From contig JAACJP010000012.1 of the NCBI GenBank assembly GCA_013368375.1, positions 558,001 to 622,000 on the forward strand: a DNA stretch of 64,000 nt, given 5' to 3'. The notes beneath the pieces are model-generated. The model was given only the letters and a program-made list of their open reading frames with translations. It was not told the DNA's origin and searched no databases. Below are positions 1 to 10,477 of the stretch, one piece after another. Position numbers and translations under genes: made by a program. This DNA is from Tricholomella constricta. Taxonomy: Eukaryota > Basidiomycota > Agaricomycetes > Agaricales > Lyophyllaceae. The stretch's first letter is position 1. Each line of letters opens with the position of its first letter.

Positions 1-235
1 TCCATGCGTTCTCGAGTATCTCCTGTGCCCAGCGCTCGATCTCTTGCTGGAATGCATCACGGCGGCCAGCAGCCTCGTAATCAGGGAGCGAGGAGAGCGA
101 ATATTCTGTTTCTGCATACAGCTCCTGTGTGTTCCTGTATGCTGCAAGTCGACACAACAAATGGTCAAAGACGGTTTCTCTGTCCTGTTGGCTAAGATGT
201 TCTGGTGGAATCAGGTTGGTGAGGTCTGCAGACAT
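1..235 (-). CDS. Hypothetical protein, N-terminal fragment (runs off left edge)
   Basis: An ATG at 233-235 opens a frame that stays open to the window edge, giving about 78 residues without an intron. It begins MSADLTNLIPPEHLSQQDRE and is rich in Glu, Gln and Leu with likely amphipathic helices. I do not recognise the family from this fragment. It lies 152 bp downstream of the stop of the next - strand gene. Function cannot be assigned. Confidence 0.5.
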   Translation of the reverse strand, partial: MSADLTNLIPPEHLSQQDRETVFDHLLCRLAAYRNTQELYAETEYSLSSLPDYEAAGRRDAFQQEIERWAQEILENAW

Positions 236-387
236 AGTTTCAGTAGAGAAAAACGAGGCCGTAACTGTGCACCATATGATGACATCATCAACGGCCTTCC
301 TCCACACAACGTCTATACAATTGCATATGTATAATAAATGTCCAGGGATAGGCGTTGATAGTATTACAAGAGTAGACCGTGTCCACC

Positions 388-1797
388 TTAAGATCCTAAA
401 AGCCCTCCTATTCCCGTGCTCTTAATCAACGGCTAGAGAAACTGTCAGATATCTTATCAACAACGAGCCAGGGGTGCTAACCTCAAGGTCGGAAGGATCT
501 AGAGGGCACATAAAGTCAAAGTTGTTCTGGACCACAGGCGAGACCGTGATGAAGAGTATTCGCAGTCCAAGCTAGTATACTAATAAGGCGTGGCTTCAAG
601 CATGCGTAGAGAACAAAGTCATACCGTAATTTTGTAGTTGACTTTGATGTTAGACTTGGCACCGCCAACGCCACACTTCGACGCCAGATCTTGGAGGATT
701 AAACCTTGTGGGTCGTCCGTCGTTTTGTACTGGATGGCGAAGGGGAACGTCCAGTTCGTAAGCTGATTAGCACGGAAGACCACGTCCTTGGAGATGCCCT
801 CTCCGAGCTGAGGTTCTTTGCCGTTGATGGGGTAGAAAATCTACAACAGCGTGAGGTCATTCGAATGCACTTGAGGTTACCACCCTTACCTCGGCCTTGA
901 TCTGTTTGAAATTGACAGCGAAATAATTTGGGTTATTGACGCTGAGGAAGTGATGGTCAGCCGAGCTTCACTATGTTTGGCAGATCAAGATATGTCCTTA
1001 CGAGATGTTGACGCCCAGGTTCACTTGTATCCCGTTGTCAATCAATTGAATCTACGGGCATTGGATTTAGCTTAGTTTTAGTTTATAGCCATTGTGTCGT
1101 TCACTGACAGCGCTTCCACCTTTTGATATCGTTTCTACATTGCCGATGGTGATATTCGGGGGACGTATCCACTAGTAAGATATAATTTATCGGACTATTT
1201 AGCTGGACATGTGCAAACACTCACCAGAGCGAGTGCGAGAACTATACTGACGAACAGCAGCACGCCGATCATAATCGTGCAACAACAAAGCCTCCCAAAA
1301 CACCGTCCGCGTCCACCCTTGAAGATCATAAGGTCAATGTATAAATGTGTTAAGGACGGCAATAGAGTGCACCTTCGTCCATAGAGCGCCTTGGTGAACA
1401 TATCTGTAGTTCCTCAACGCCCGCGCGGTCCTTCGAGAAACAGTAAGACAAAGTAGGAATTCAGTGGCAGTAGGCAGACGTGCCTCTTCTCCCGTGGTTC
1501 AATTCTTCCCAATTCCGAGTTGATCTCCTTGGAGCCCGATGGTTCCAAACCTCCGTTAGTGGCACGAGCGTACGTGCGCTGGGACTGTGAGCGCTCTGGG
1601 GGGTATTCTCGGTCATATTGGGGTTCGTCTCGGTACCCAGTACCATATGTGTCGTACGAGGGCCCTATTCCTCCTTGGTCGTATGTTTGATGTGGTACAG
1701 ACGTCGAGTAGGGGTTGTAATCCGGCGTAGACTCGTTGTATATAGGTTGATGTTGCAGACGGCCAGGCTGCTCCGCATATGGGTCTCGGTAAGCCAT
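388..1797 (-). CDS. Single-pass membrane protein with LEA-2-like domain
   Basis: The N-terminus is Tyr/Pro/Gly-rich and probably disordered (first exon starting MAYRDPYAEQPGRLQ). Next come a basic stretch, a Cys-rich juxtamembrane motif (CFGRLCCCTIM) and one hydrophobic helix (VLLFVSIVLALAL) near nt 1225-1290. After the helix the chain reads WIRPPNITIG and continues into a beta-rich region with INLGVNIS-like, NPNYF and IFYPING motifs. These are typical of the LEA-2/NDR1-like fold found in fungal membrane proteins. About seven exons can be joined: GTGAGT near 1,231, GTCAGT near 1,118, GTAAGG near 1,000, then further introns before 845, 625 and 440. The gene ends with a TAA at 388-390. The first intron (about 1480-1404) is uncertain, because the obvious donor does not keep the required phase. 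A plasma-membrane or vacuolar role is inference. Confidence 0.7.
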
Positions 1798-2122
1798 TGT
1801 GGAATGTCGTTAATAATTGAGTATAAGTGACGAGAGGAAAAGCTCGAGGAAACTCCAGCCTCAAGGAAAGGATGGAGGTCAGAAACAAAGGTATGATGCT
1901 GTGGTTACTTGATATGGAAAGCGTAGTTACAGGCGTGACACCCTGCTGGCACAATGTGCGGCCACGCCCTTGCGCAGTTTCTGACGGTCAGACATTGCCG
2001 TAAGAGGAAAGCCAGGGAGAAATTTCTTAGAGTGTAGATATACAAGTCAGAATGTTCAACAAGGGAGGATTCTGAATTCTGGGCATCCAATAATGATAAA
2101 GCAGACAGGTGTTGAGGCCAAG
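1798..2122. other. Intergenic, nothing recognised
   Basis: This 325-bp spacer lies between two genes on the - strand. It should hold the 3' end of the RING gene and the promoter of the LEA-2-like gene. I see no RNA gene, repeat or conserved protein frame. Confidence 0.4.
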
Positions 2123-3782
2123 CTAATTATATTCTCCTGGACCTTGACCTCGCGACACGAAGGGCATTCTCTGTCCTCCACCAGCGAAGTCGGCGCGTTG
2201 GGCACGTGAGGAAGCTCTTGATGCCGGAGGAACGAAGCGTTGAGGTCCATTACCCAGTGACGGCATCAGATGCTGGGCTTGAATTGCAGGCGATGGAGCC
2301 ATAACTTGCTGAACCGGAGGAAAGAAGCGATTCGTGCCGGGTGCAGTATTTTTCGCTGATTGAGAATGACCGGACTGTTGTGGCCGTGCTGCCTGTGAAA
2401 AGGACTCGGCCATAGTTCGATGTTCTTGATGTGCCTGTGGCGTAGCCTGAATCTGCCTTGGACGCGAAAACTGATTTGTAGAGTTGTTTGGTGCTGGTGT
2501 TCCTCGTGCTGCCTTGAAACGTGCCGGTGTGGGCGGGGGTGGCATGCTTCGATAATCCTGATTCTGAGGTGGTGGTGGTGGTTGAGATCGCGTTTGTTGT
2601 TGCTCTGGATTCGGCTTAGTACGCTTGAATACTTGAGGTGCAGCTTGAGTGTGGGTGAGTTGCTGAGGGTGGAACTGCGGTGTCGCAGGTGGAACATAGG
2701 CATACTTGCTATATGAATGGATATATGCGCCTGATGTTGTTGCCGGAGTATGGCAGGACGTACTCGATGAAAGCGCTGACAGGTCTATGTTGCGTCTGGG
2801 ATGCGCCAGGGCCATGTTGTGAAGGATCTGCGTGCGACAAGGAGTTTCTGACTTTCCCAATATTATTGGAGGACAGATTGGGGGCTGGCTGGGCTTGAGG
2901 AAGAGTGAGTCTATCAGGGCCTAGTGGGGTGACAATGGACCGTGGACTAGAACTTGTTGCCTGTGCTGCTCCATGACGATGATTGTAGCTGCGAGCAGTC
3001 AGCAATTTTCAGAGCCTTTCTTCCAACAAGCTCACGGATGGGCTCCAGTTCGTGGGCGCTTGCCATTAGAATTCACTACATCAGGTCGCTCCGATGATGA
3101 GTCATTGTATCCTCTCCCTGGGTACTGGTCGTGACCTCCAAGCTGCTGCCGGAGTTGATTGTTTTCGCCGTTTAGACGTTCATTTTCCCTGGCTCTGCAT
3201 AAGCGGAATGGAAAAAGAAAGTGATGGCACCGGTGTACTTCTTGAACTCCCCGACATCGTGTTTGAGTCGCTCGATAAAAGCTCGTTGCTGTTGATGTCG
3301 AGCTCTATAGTATCGGATTTGCGATGCCATTGTTTCATGCTGGAACTGAAAAAATTCCTTGAAGTAGATTTCTCGGAAGGAGTGTATAGAAAAAAAACCT
3401 TTGCTGCGTTAGCAACTGCATCCAACGACATTGGGACCGACTGAAACCACTCTGACATCGGGGCCTCCATCTGCCGCGTGAATCAATATCACGATTGGTG
3501 GAGAGCAAAGCACCGACCTCGCGCTGTAGTGGGACCAGTTGAATTCCAGGAGCTCCGCAAATACTACAGCTCTGGTCGGCATCTTCGAGAGCGCGTCATT
3601 TAAAGGTCAGGATCACCTGGAAAAGGAGGCGTACTGAGATGGTTGTTGCAGACTATGTGTCCGCACTCCGTCAGCCAAAATGGGACTGTCGCGCCAGAAG
3701 GCGATGTGAAGGGTATTTGACATCGTCCACAGTTGGCAAATTCCCAGAAGCCGTGATCCTGAGACGCTGATACCAAAGACAT
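2123..3782 (-). CDS. Zip3/RNF212/HEI10-like RING-finger protein
   Basis: Exon 1 carries an N-terminal RING: CGRCQIPF, then LTECGHIVCNNH. After an intron at about 3,636-3,585 it continues DQSCSICGAPGIQLVPLQ. The spacing C-x2-C, C-x-H-x2-C-x2-H, C-x2-C, the short N-terminus and the following coiled coil (RYYRARHQQQRAFIERLK, then ARENERLNGENNQLRQQL) match the Zip3/RNF212/HEI10 group. These are SUMO or ubiquitin E3-like proteins of the meiotic synaptonemal complex that promote crossovers. The rest is a long Pro/Gln/Ser-rich disordered tail ending GPGEYN. Further introns fall at about 3,230-3,186, 3,050-2,995 and 2,767-2,713. The start ATG at 3780-3782 is only 17 residues before the first zinc-binding Cys. 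The meiotic role is family knowledge plus inference. Another short RING E3 is possible. Confidence 0.62.
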
Positions 3783-4321
3783 AGCGGGCTGGAGTGGGAG
3801 TTAGATTGTCAGTATGTAATATTTTCTTCAGGCGCTCGCGAAGTGATACGAGAGGCCAAGACAGGACAAGATATATAGGGAATTGAGGCAATTAGCAGAT
3901 GATCCCGTGTCGCCCACTGTTCCCACCATTGTCCCAGCTAGACTCGAACCGGAGTATATCAGTCGCGGAAGTTGATGACAGTCATCAGCGCTACCAGACA
4001 CTGGCTTTACCAACAGTGCAGGTTACTATTACTTGCAGTATCACATCGATACATAATCGACTTTCTTCCACACAGTTTAACGTTCTGAATGTTTTAGTGC
4101 GGTGTATTTCCAGATCAAATCCAAGAAACAAAAGGACCGTCCACCCTGCAGGTCCTGCTGTACGGAGATCGGTTACGATTCGATAGATTGGCGCCCATTC
4201 CCTTGATCATCTCGCGTAATCAAGGTGCAACGAGGCCTCGAGATGACACAGAAGGTCATAAGCACAGAGAGCTGGAATTCGGAGAGCCCGCAGACCTTTG
4301 ACCACCATCTCAGAGCTTACC
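3783..4321. promoter_or_regulatory. Divergent promoter region between RING gene and JmjC gene
   Basis: These 539 bp separate the start of the - strand RING gene (3782) from the start of the + strand JmjC gene (4322), so both promoters must lie here. No protein frame, RNA gene or repeat is evident. An upstream non-coding exon of either gene is possible. Confidence 0.4.
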
Positions 4322-7300
4322 ATGGGCATCGAGCAACAGCGCAAGAAGCTCATGGCCGCCCGTCCCATCTGGGGAGAGCGACGCGATATACATCACGTGC
4401 CGGAACCTCATCAGAACCCTGCCAGTGGCCAATGCAACTGCCTTGCGGCTTCCTCACCAATTTCAAGCAACGCGTCGAGGCTGGATGTCTCGAGTATCCG
4501 CGACATGAACAATGTCATCGAACCTCTTTCACCCAGTCCAGTCATAAGAATATCAACGTATGGCTGGTCTTTGGAAAGTATTCTCTGCACCGGCAAACAA
4601 TTTCGCCCCATTCCTCGGCTTTCTGCCTCTGGATCGACAACAACGATGAAAGAAATCACTAAATATGAAAGAGGAGGACTACCTCTGATTATCGAAGGAT
4701 TTCACAAGGATCCCAAGTGGCCTAGGGATAAATTTCGTCCCGAGTGGTTGGAGGCTCATGGTCCAGAGGGTGTGTGCCTGACTTTGTCATCGAGGCTTTC
4801 ATTTTGAGGGTTTTAAAGACATCAGTGTCCGCAATGTCCATAATTGGAATGACTCGAAGGTTCCCCTCTCTGATTTCATTGCGAAATCCCGTGCATCGCC
4901 CAAGTTTGCATCTGCAGAGGGTGCGCAATGCTTTGATCGCACAATTGATTTTCGAATCTAATGGTCAATATTCAGAGCAAGAGCGGCTGTACGGTAAAGA
5001 TGCGGAATGTCCCGACGAATGGAACGAATGGTTACACACATCTAAAGTCATCCCGTCGGCTCTTACACCGGAGCAGCCTGAAAACCTGTTATTGGTATGT
5101 TTAGTGCTGATGTTATTCTCTCTTCAAGCCTGAGAGCCCTTTCAGTCAGATGTCGAGACCCTTATGTGTTATATCGGCATTGGCGACACATTTACTCCAT
5201 GCCATAAGGACCTTTGCGCCTCCTCCGGCCAGAATCTCATGTGCTACACGGAGAAAGATGGCTCATCATTCTGGTTCATGACCAAAAGCTCAGACGCGCC
5301 AGAGGCATCCAGATATTTCCAGAAGCTGAAACAAGAACTGGACCACGAGACCCATGTTATCACAGTCGCCCAGCTCGCAAATGCACCCTTCACCGTCTTT
5401 GTTGGGGAACAACAGTTGGGAGACTTGGTGTTGGTTCCACCGAGAAGCTGTCATCAGGTCGTGAACTATGGCGGGATTACTATTAAGACATCGTGGTCGA
5501 GGATGACGTTGGAAGGACTCGAAGCTGCTTACTATCACGAACTTCCTATCTACCAAAGGTCTGTGATCGTTTGCGTTTTTCAGACCGGTTGGCAAATGCC
5601 AATTCGTCCCATTTTAGAGTTTGCCGGCCGGAGATCTACCGCGTCAAATCCACGATCTATCATACCCTCCGTCAAAGAACAGCAGATCTTGAGAAAATTC
5701 ACCGTAATGACATCCACCGTCGCTCCTTGCTTATAGATAGCAGACACACCGATTTAACGAAAGGCATGAAAGCGTTACTCAAACTCTTTGACGACATACT
5801 TCTCGAAGAGTATTCCTCATCACACAAAAAGATGTATTGTTTGTCCTCGGCATCCTCCTCACCAGCCGCCTCCCAGAGCTCCGCCGATACGTCTTCGGAC
5901 GACGCTAAGGGTATCGATCTCCATTGCGACTTTTGTGGCGCAGACGTCTTCCAAAGCTTCTTTGAATGCCAGAAATGTGTTTCGCCCGAAGTCTCTGGTT
6001 ATCCAAACGTCGAGCATGGGGATGGCTTCGTGGTCTGCGCCGTTTGTTACGTCGAGGGAAGAAGCTGCAAATGTACTGTCATGGAACCAATTCAGTGTCG
6101 TCCGTTCGATGAGCTTCTGTTCTGTCGGAACAAGGCAGCACAGAAACTATCTGCATTTACGAACGCTACCTACTCGCCGCTGACAACTTCGTTAGTAGTA
6201 AATCTTTACTTTTGTTCACGGTCTGACGCTTGTTGCACAGGTCCCTCAGCTCTGCAAGGGGCACATTCAGAGCAGCGTGTCAACTCAATCAGATGCGCAA
6301 AGAGAAGGTTGTACCAGATTCTATCGCTTCATTTCCTCTTACTGACCCAGACCTGTCTTCCAGAAAGAAACAAAGGTCTGTTCATTCCCAATAGCAGGCG
6401 AGATGAGTCACACAGTCCTTTACTCCTCGGCTCTGACCTGCAAGAAGTGCCATCATTCGAAATGCTTTACGCACATCCTAATGTTGCACAACATCCATTC
6501 TGCCGACGCCTTGTTACTTCACTCTTCTGACTCTTCCCACGAAGAGCATCACAATCACCACCTTACTTCCAAAGGCAAGTTTGAAGAGGGACGAGATGCT
6601 TTTCTGTACAGCCAGAAACAAGGTACCAAACCGGATATCAGCCAGCAGCGTGTTTACCTCGCATTGGAATATGCAACCTGCAGACCAGTCAATTCTAATT
6701 TTATGAGTTTGGGTTGGTACGACACCTACGCTCAAATAGTCCAGGTCCGTGCACAATCTATGATGCTCGGAACTTGCACAATGACGCAGCTCTGCTTAAA
6801 GGACGAGGAAACGGACGGAAATATGTCACAGAATGTTTCTACGTCAGACCTAGCCGTTAGCACGTCACAGCGTCCATCGGAATCCCATGCAAGCTATCCT
6901 TCCAATTCCGCTACGACCACATCGAAAACCCCTCTCCCTGAATCTTCCACTACAGAAATCCCAATCCCAACCTCACGCAAGCGCAAGCGCATACTTATGG
7001 ACTATATCGGCGTACCTGACCCAGCTCACATATCCAGACAATCATCGAGATCGACATCGAGGGTTGCCGACGCGGCGTCCGTCAATACCTCAGAGGAGAG
7101 CATCACGAGCACTCAGGTAATTTATCTTTGAGCAAAGTCGTCGCGTTATCCTCACTGTCGCAACAATGCATAGTCGGTCAGTAACGAGCCCCTGACAACA
7201 ATATCGAGCACTGTAGATGTCGAGGCGGCGGACACCGAGCAGGACCCCGATGTGATGCAGGTATTCCGCCTGTCGACCAAGTCGAAGTGCGTTTCTTATG

Positions 7301-9861
7301 ATTGCCATGCAGACAGATACGAATGGGACCTTGACAGCCACGATCGACGAAGCTCAAGCGCAGGCCTCGAGCGTGACCACAAGGAGCCCCACTACAATTT
7401 CCACTGAGATCTTCCATGCGAACTGTGCAATTACTAGCGTAACCTCATCAACTCAATTACCGAAACGGAAGCAACTTCGAAGGACCACACACAGTGCACT
7501 GATACCCAGTCCTGATCCAAGTTCTACCACTTTGGAAACTCCCATGAGCGAACGTAGACAAGGCGCAGGTGTCACATCAGACATCACAACATCTGGTTCC
7601 GAGAACGTTAAGGGAGCGAAGAACTCCAGGCTTGAAGTGTTTTCCTCGGCCCCTAGTCGGTCATCAAGCCCGGTCGAAAACACGATAGAGCGCAGTTCGA
7701 AACAAGGTCCATTGGATTACACCAATACCCTCCGCAACCTCCGCTTCAAAAAATTTACGCGCTCCGCTCGACGAGTGTCGCCTGCCCGTGCTTCATACCA
7801 ATCGTCTTCCTCTTCTTCCGCGTATCCAATATCCACAGCGTCGGAGGGATTGCCTCACGCCTTCAATCGTGCCCCAACCGGCGATTATAGATCCGTGGAC
7901 ACAACGCGCGTGAACCCTACCAATACAGCCCCAGGCAACCCTGACACTCAACCATCTGCGACGCCCAAAACCGATGTATTACACGATCAATTGAAAAGCC
8001 TAAGTGAGGTCGTCAGCCAGCTCTCGGATGAAGTGAAACTCATGCGCCAAACACCTCCGACCCCTGTTCAACAATTTCCTGTCATTCAAACCGCTGCTTT
8101 CTCGGATTTTGTTCTCACGATGGCGGCGCGCATGTTGGGCACTGTATGTTATTTCTCTTACCAAGCTATATCATTCATGGGCCTCATGTGATTTTCAGGC
8201 TGGGCCCAGTTTCTCGCTTCCAGTAAGTCCTGAATAGTGTTGCGTTATCCTAGGTCTCTGACGTTTCCTAGCATGCAAATGCGCATTGGCCTCAGGTGAG
8301 AATCGACGCGATCTCGTTACCTTGATGTTCCTAATCAACGCGTCGTGATACAGTTTCAAATGCCGGCTTCGTATGTGGAACAGGTATATTTCGTCATTTT
8401 TTGTTTTGAGTGAAAGCACTTAGCTTTTCGCCAGCCGACATATCCAATGCCACCTAGCCCCAGGGCGGAGCATGGCTACTACGCGCCCTACCCCCCATCG
8501 CCCCCAGCCCGTTGGGAACGGGGGCATTGGGGAATTTCTGACTGGGAAAGGAGCTATGAAGTCCCGCGCACTGATGGTGAGATTATATCTGACCTGCAGT
8601 TGATACGCACTTATGTCTATCTTGAAGCTGGACCCAGTTCCAGACCCTCTCAATCTCAAAGTTATTCTTACTATTCCCGTCCGCGACAGGAAAGCTATGG
8701 TGACGATAGACGCGACCATCCTGTGATATACGAACGTGATATGGATGTCGCCGATATTGGGAGTTCGAGGCCTCACCGGTTCTCTCCTGCAACAGCTCCG
8801 GAAAGACGCTCGTCCACGCACCAGGTTAACAAACATGATCGCCTGTATAGCCGACCACCAACAGACAAGCGCTTAAACAGAAATCAAATTATAAAGTCAA
8901 ACTTCGTTCGTCGCTCAAAATTCAGTAATGAATCGCGGCCCAAGGAGGCGTCCAGCCGTTCCACGCTTACGCTGGATCTCAGGAGCCCAGTGACTAACCA
9001 ACGAAAAGAGTCTTCAGTGCGCAAAGATTCCCCGCAAAAGGAACCTTCACCCGGAGACTTTGCGCCACAGGCCTCGCCGCGGAGAGACCCCGTGCCGCCA
9101 CCTACGTCGACTCTAAGCAACGAGAGAGACTCCTCGCGAAATATTTCCCTCCACCGAGAAACAGCGCATAGAGACCTCACGTCTCAAGGCACCGGGTTCA
9201 GACCGCCTCCACCGCCTTCACCCACTGTCAATCGGTCGGAGTCGATCTCCCAAAATCTCCCACAGCTTCAACCCCTTGTACAACGGATACCAATCCCTAC
9301 CGGCTACGAAGTACACACAGGAAGGCCCGAGGGCCCTAGGGATGCACGAACTCGAGGACAAACACCAGTTGAAGGTCTTTCACGTACGTGGCGTCGGACA
9401 AATTCTGGGCCTCATCTAATGTTTTTTTGCAGCCATGCTCCTGAGCACTATGGATGGACCGTCGCTTCATCAATTGCCTTTTGACGTTCGTTCCGAGTCA
9501 TGTGAGTCCCATCCTGCAGTGTGAGGGACATCTTATCATTGATCTCGCAGCCATGAACCTCGAAGCTAGGGGCGGACGATCTGGTGCACAGACACCCTTC
9601 GGTGTTCGTTCTGAACCGTGTATGTTCATATGCAACATGTCAGACTTGTCATCTGATTTGCATTGCAGCCATGAACTGGGAAGATGATTACGAGCAAGAG
9701 GACGTTGTGATTTCCCATAACGATACAGTCCCCAGAAAGCCTCCTCCGGAGCCGGAGAATGCCCGATCATTGGCATACAGTACGTCACTGCGGTGTTTCT
9801 CTCGGCTCGCTCTCTGATCATTAACACCTCAGTCGACCCTACAGCTAATCCTTGGTTGTGA
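4322..9861 (+). CDS. JmjC-domain protein with zinc fingers and long disordered tail
   Basis: The gene has many exons. The start ATG at 4322 gives MGIEQQRKKLMAARP. The JmjC core lies near nt 5150-5560. It has the iron-binding HxD in FTPCHKDLCASSG, a distal His in PRSCHQVVNYGG and the following IKTSWSRMT, so a 2-oxoglutarate-dependent oxygenase (histone or other lysine demethylase) is plausible. Next comes a Cys-rich zinc module (CDFCGADV, FECQKC, CAVCYVEGRSCKC; nt 5,925-6,075) and a second Cys/His cluster (LTCKKCHHSKCF and a His-rich run; nt 6,430-6,560). The remaining half is Ser/Pro/Arg-rich and disordered, with an SRKRKR-type basic patch. Three micro-exons (8199-8222, 8272-8295, 8354-8383) and two 69-nt sister exons (9433-9501, 9551-9619) are joined in phase. 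The last exon ends ANPWL and a TGA at 9859-9861. The 3' end lies 123 bp before the tandem element array. The phases argue for one gene, but a split into two genes cannot be excluded without transcripts. Confidence 0.75.
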
Positions 9862-9976
9862 TCTATGATATTTGTTTTCGGCATTCCGATTGTCCTGTTT
9901 TGCGCTGCTCAACAATGGATGGAAGGTTGTTGGAAATTAACTTTAATCAGTCATTGTGAACATTTTTCCACCACGA

Positions 9977-9984
9977 GATATATA
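9977..9984 (+). other. Left array/host junction core (GATATATA)
   Basis: The host side ends with GATATATA immediately before the first unit. The equivalent position between units reads GATACATA. The last three bases (ATA) are shared by all four junctions, so a recombinase crossover within or next to this core is likely. Confidence 0.6.
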
Positions 9985-10013
9985 GAGTATATCATGAACT
10001 TCGCATCGCCGCT

Positions 10014-10095
10014 GGTAACGTTACCGGTGACCGCCAGTAACATTGTTCTTGAGGAAGGTAACGTTACCAGTCGAAATATCCTTAGCCGAGGTAAC
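10014..10095 (+). repeat. GGTAAC half-site cluster, left end of copy 1
   Basis: Two perfect 12-bp palindromes GGTAACGTTACC (10014-10025, 10057-10068), a CCAGTAAC variant (10034-10041) and a further GGTAAC (10090-10095) lie 30-111 bp from the unit boundary. They are candidate recombinase-binding sites, by inference from position and symmetry. Confidence 0.7.
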
Positions 10096-10477
10096 TGAAT
10101 CTGGCCAGATCAGATTAGATAATATGGCCATTGCCAGTTCTCTTGTTCATCGTCGCGTCTACTTTTTTTGCTAACCTCTCGACGTGCCGCCCGCTCTCCC
10201 TCAAGGTCCTCAATACTGGCCTATTTCTCTTGTTTATTAGTCCGACTGCTCTCTGTATAATCTAGCTTCCAATATTATCCGTTGTTTGAAGTCTCTACTG
10301 AATCTACCAATTTTTGCACCGGGTCTTGTTTCCATTGGCCAGCACGCGATTAAGTAGTACCATTGTTCAATTACATTAGCTGGCCACCCTTGAAATGCTT
10401 GTAAGGTGAGTGCCTCTTCATTTGTGCGCTCTACCTCAACACTGACTTCTGGTGTCTGTACATAAGTTCCGTTGACC

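Noticed and set aside
6100..6190. Suspected frameshift in the JmjC gene after PFDELL
   Set aside because: Joining the exon at 6190 to the acceptor at about 6240 keeps the frame through SLSSARGTFRAACQLNQM, so no frameshift is needed.
5493..6530. 345-codon frame as a complete separate gene
   Set aside because: It is part of the JmjC gene. Introns at about 6191-6240 and 6310-6370 move the real frame to a different one, which continues into the second Cys/His cluster.
10014..10068. CRISPR-like or telomeric repeat
   Set aside because: Only two palindromes and a few half-sites are present, without regular spacers. This is a eukaryotic genome.
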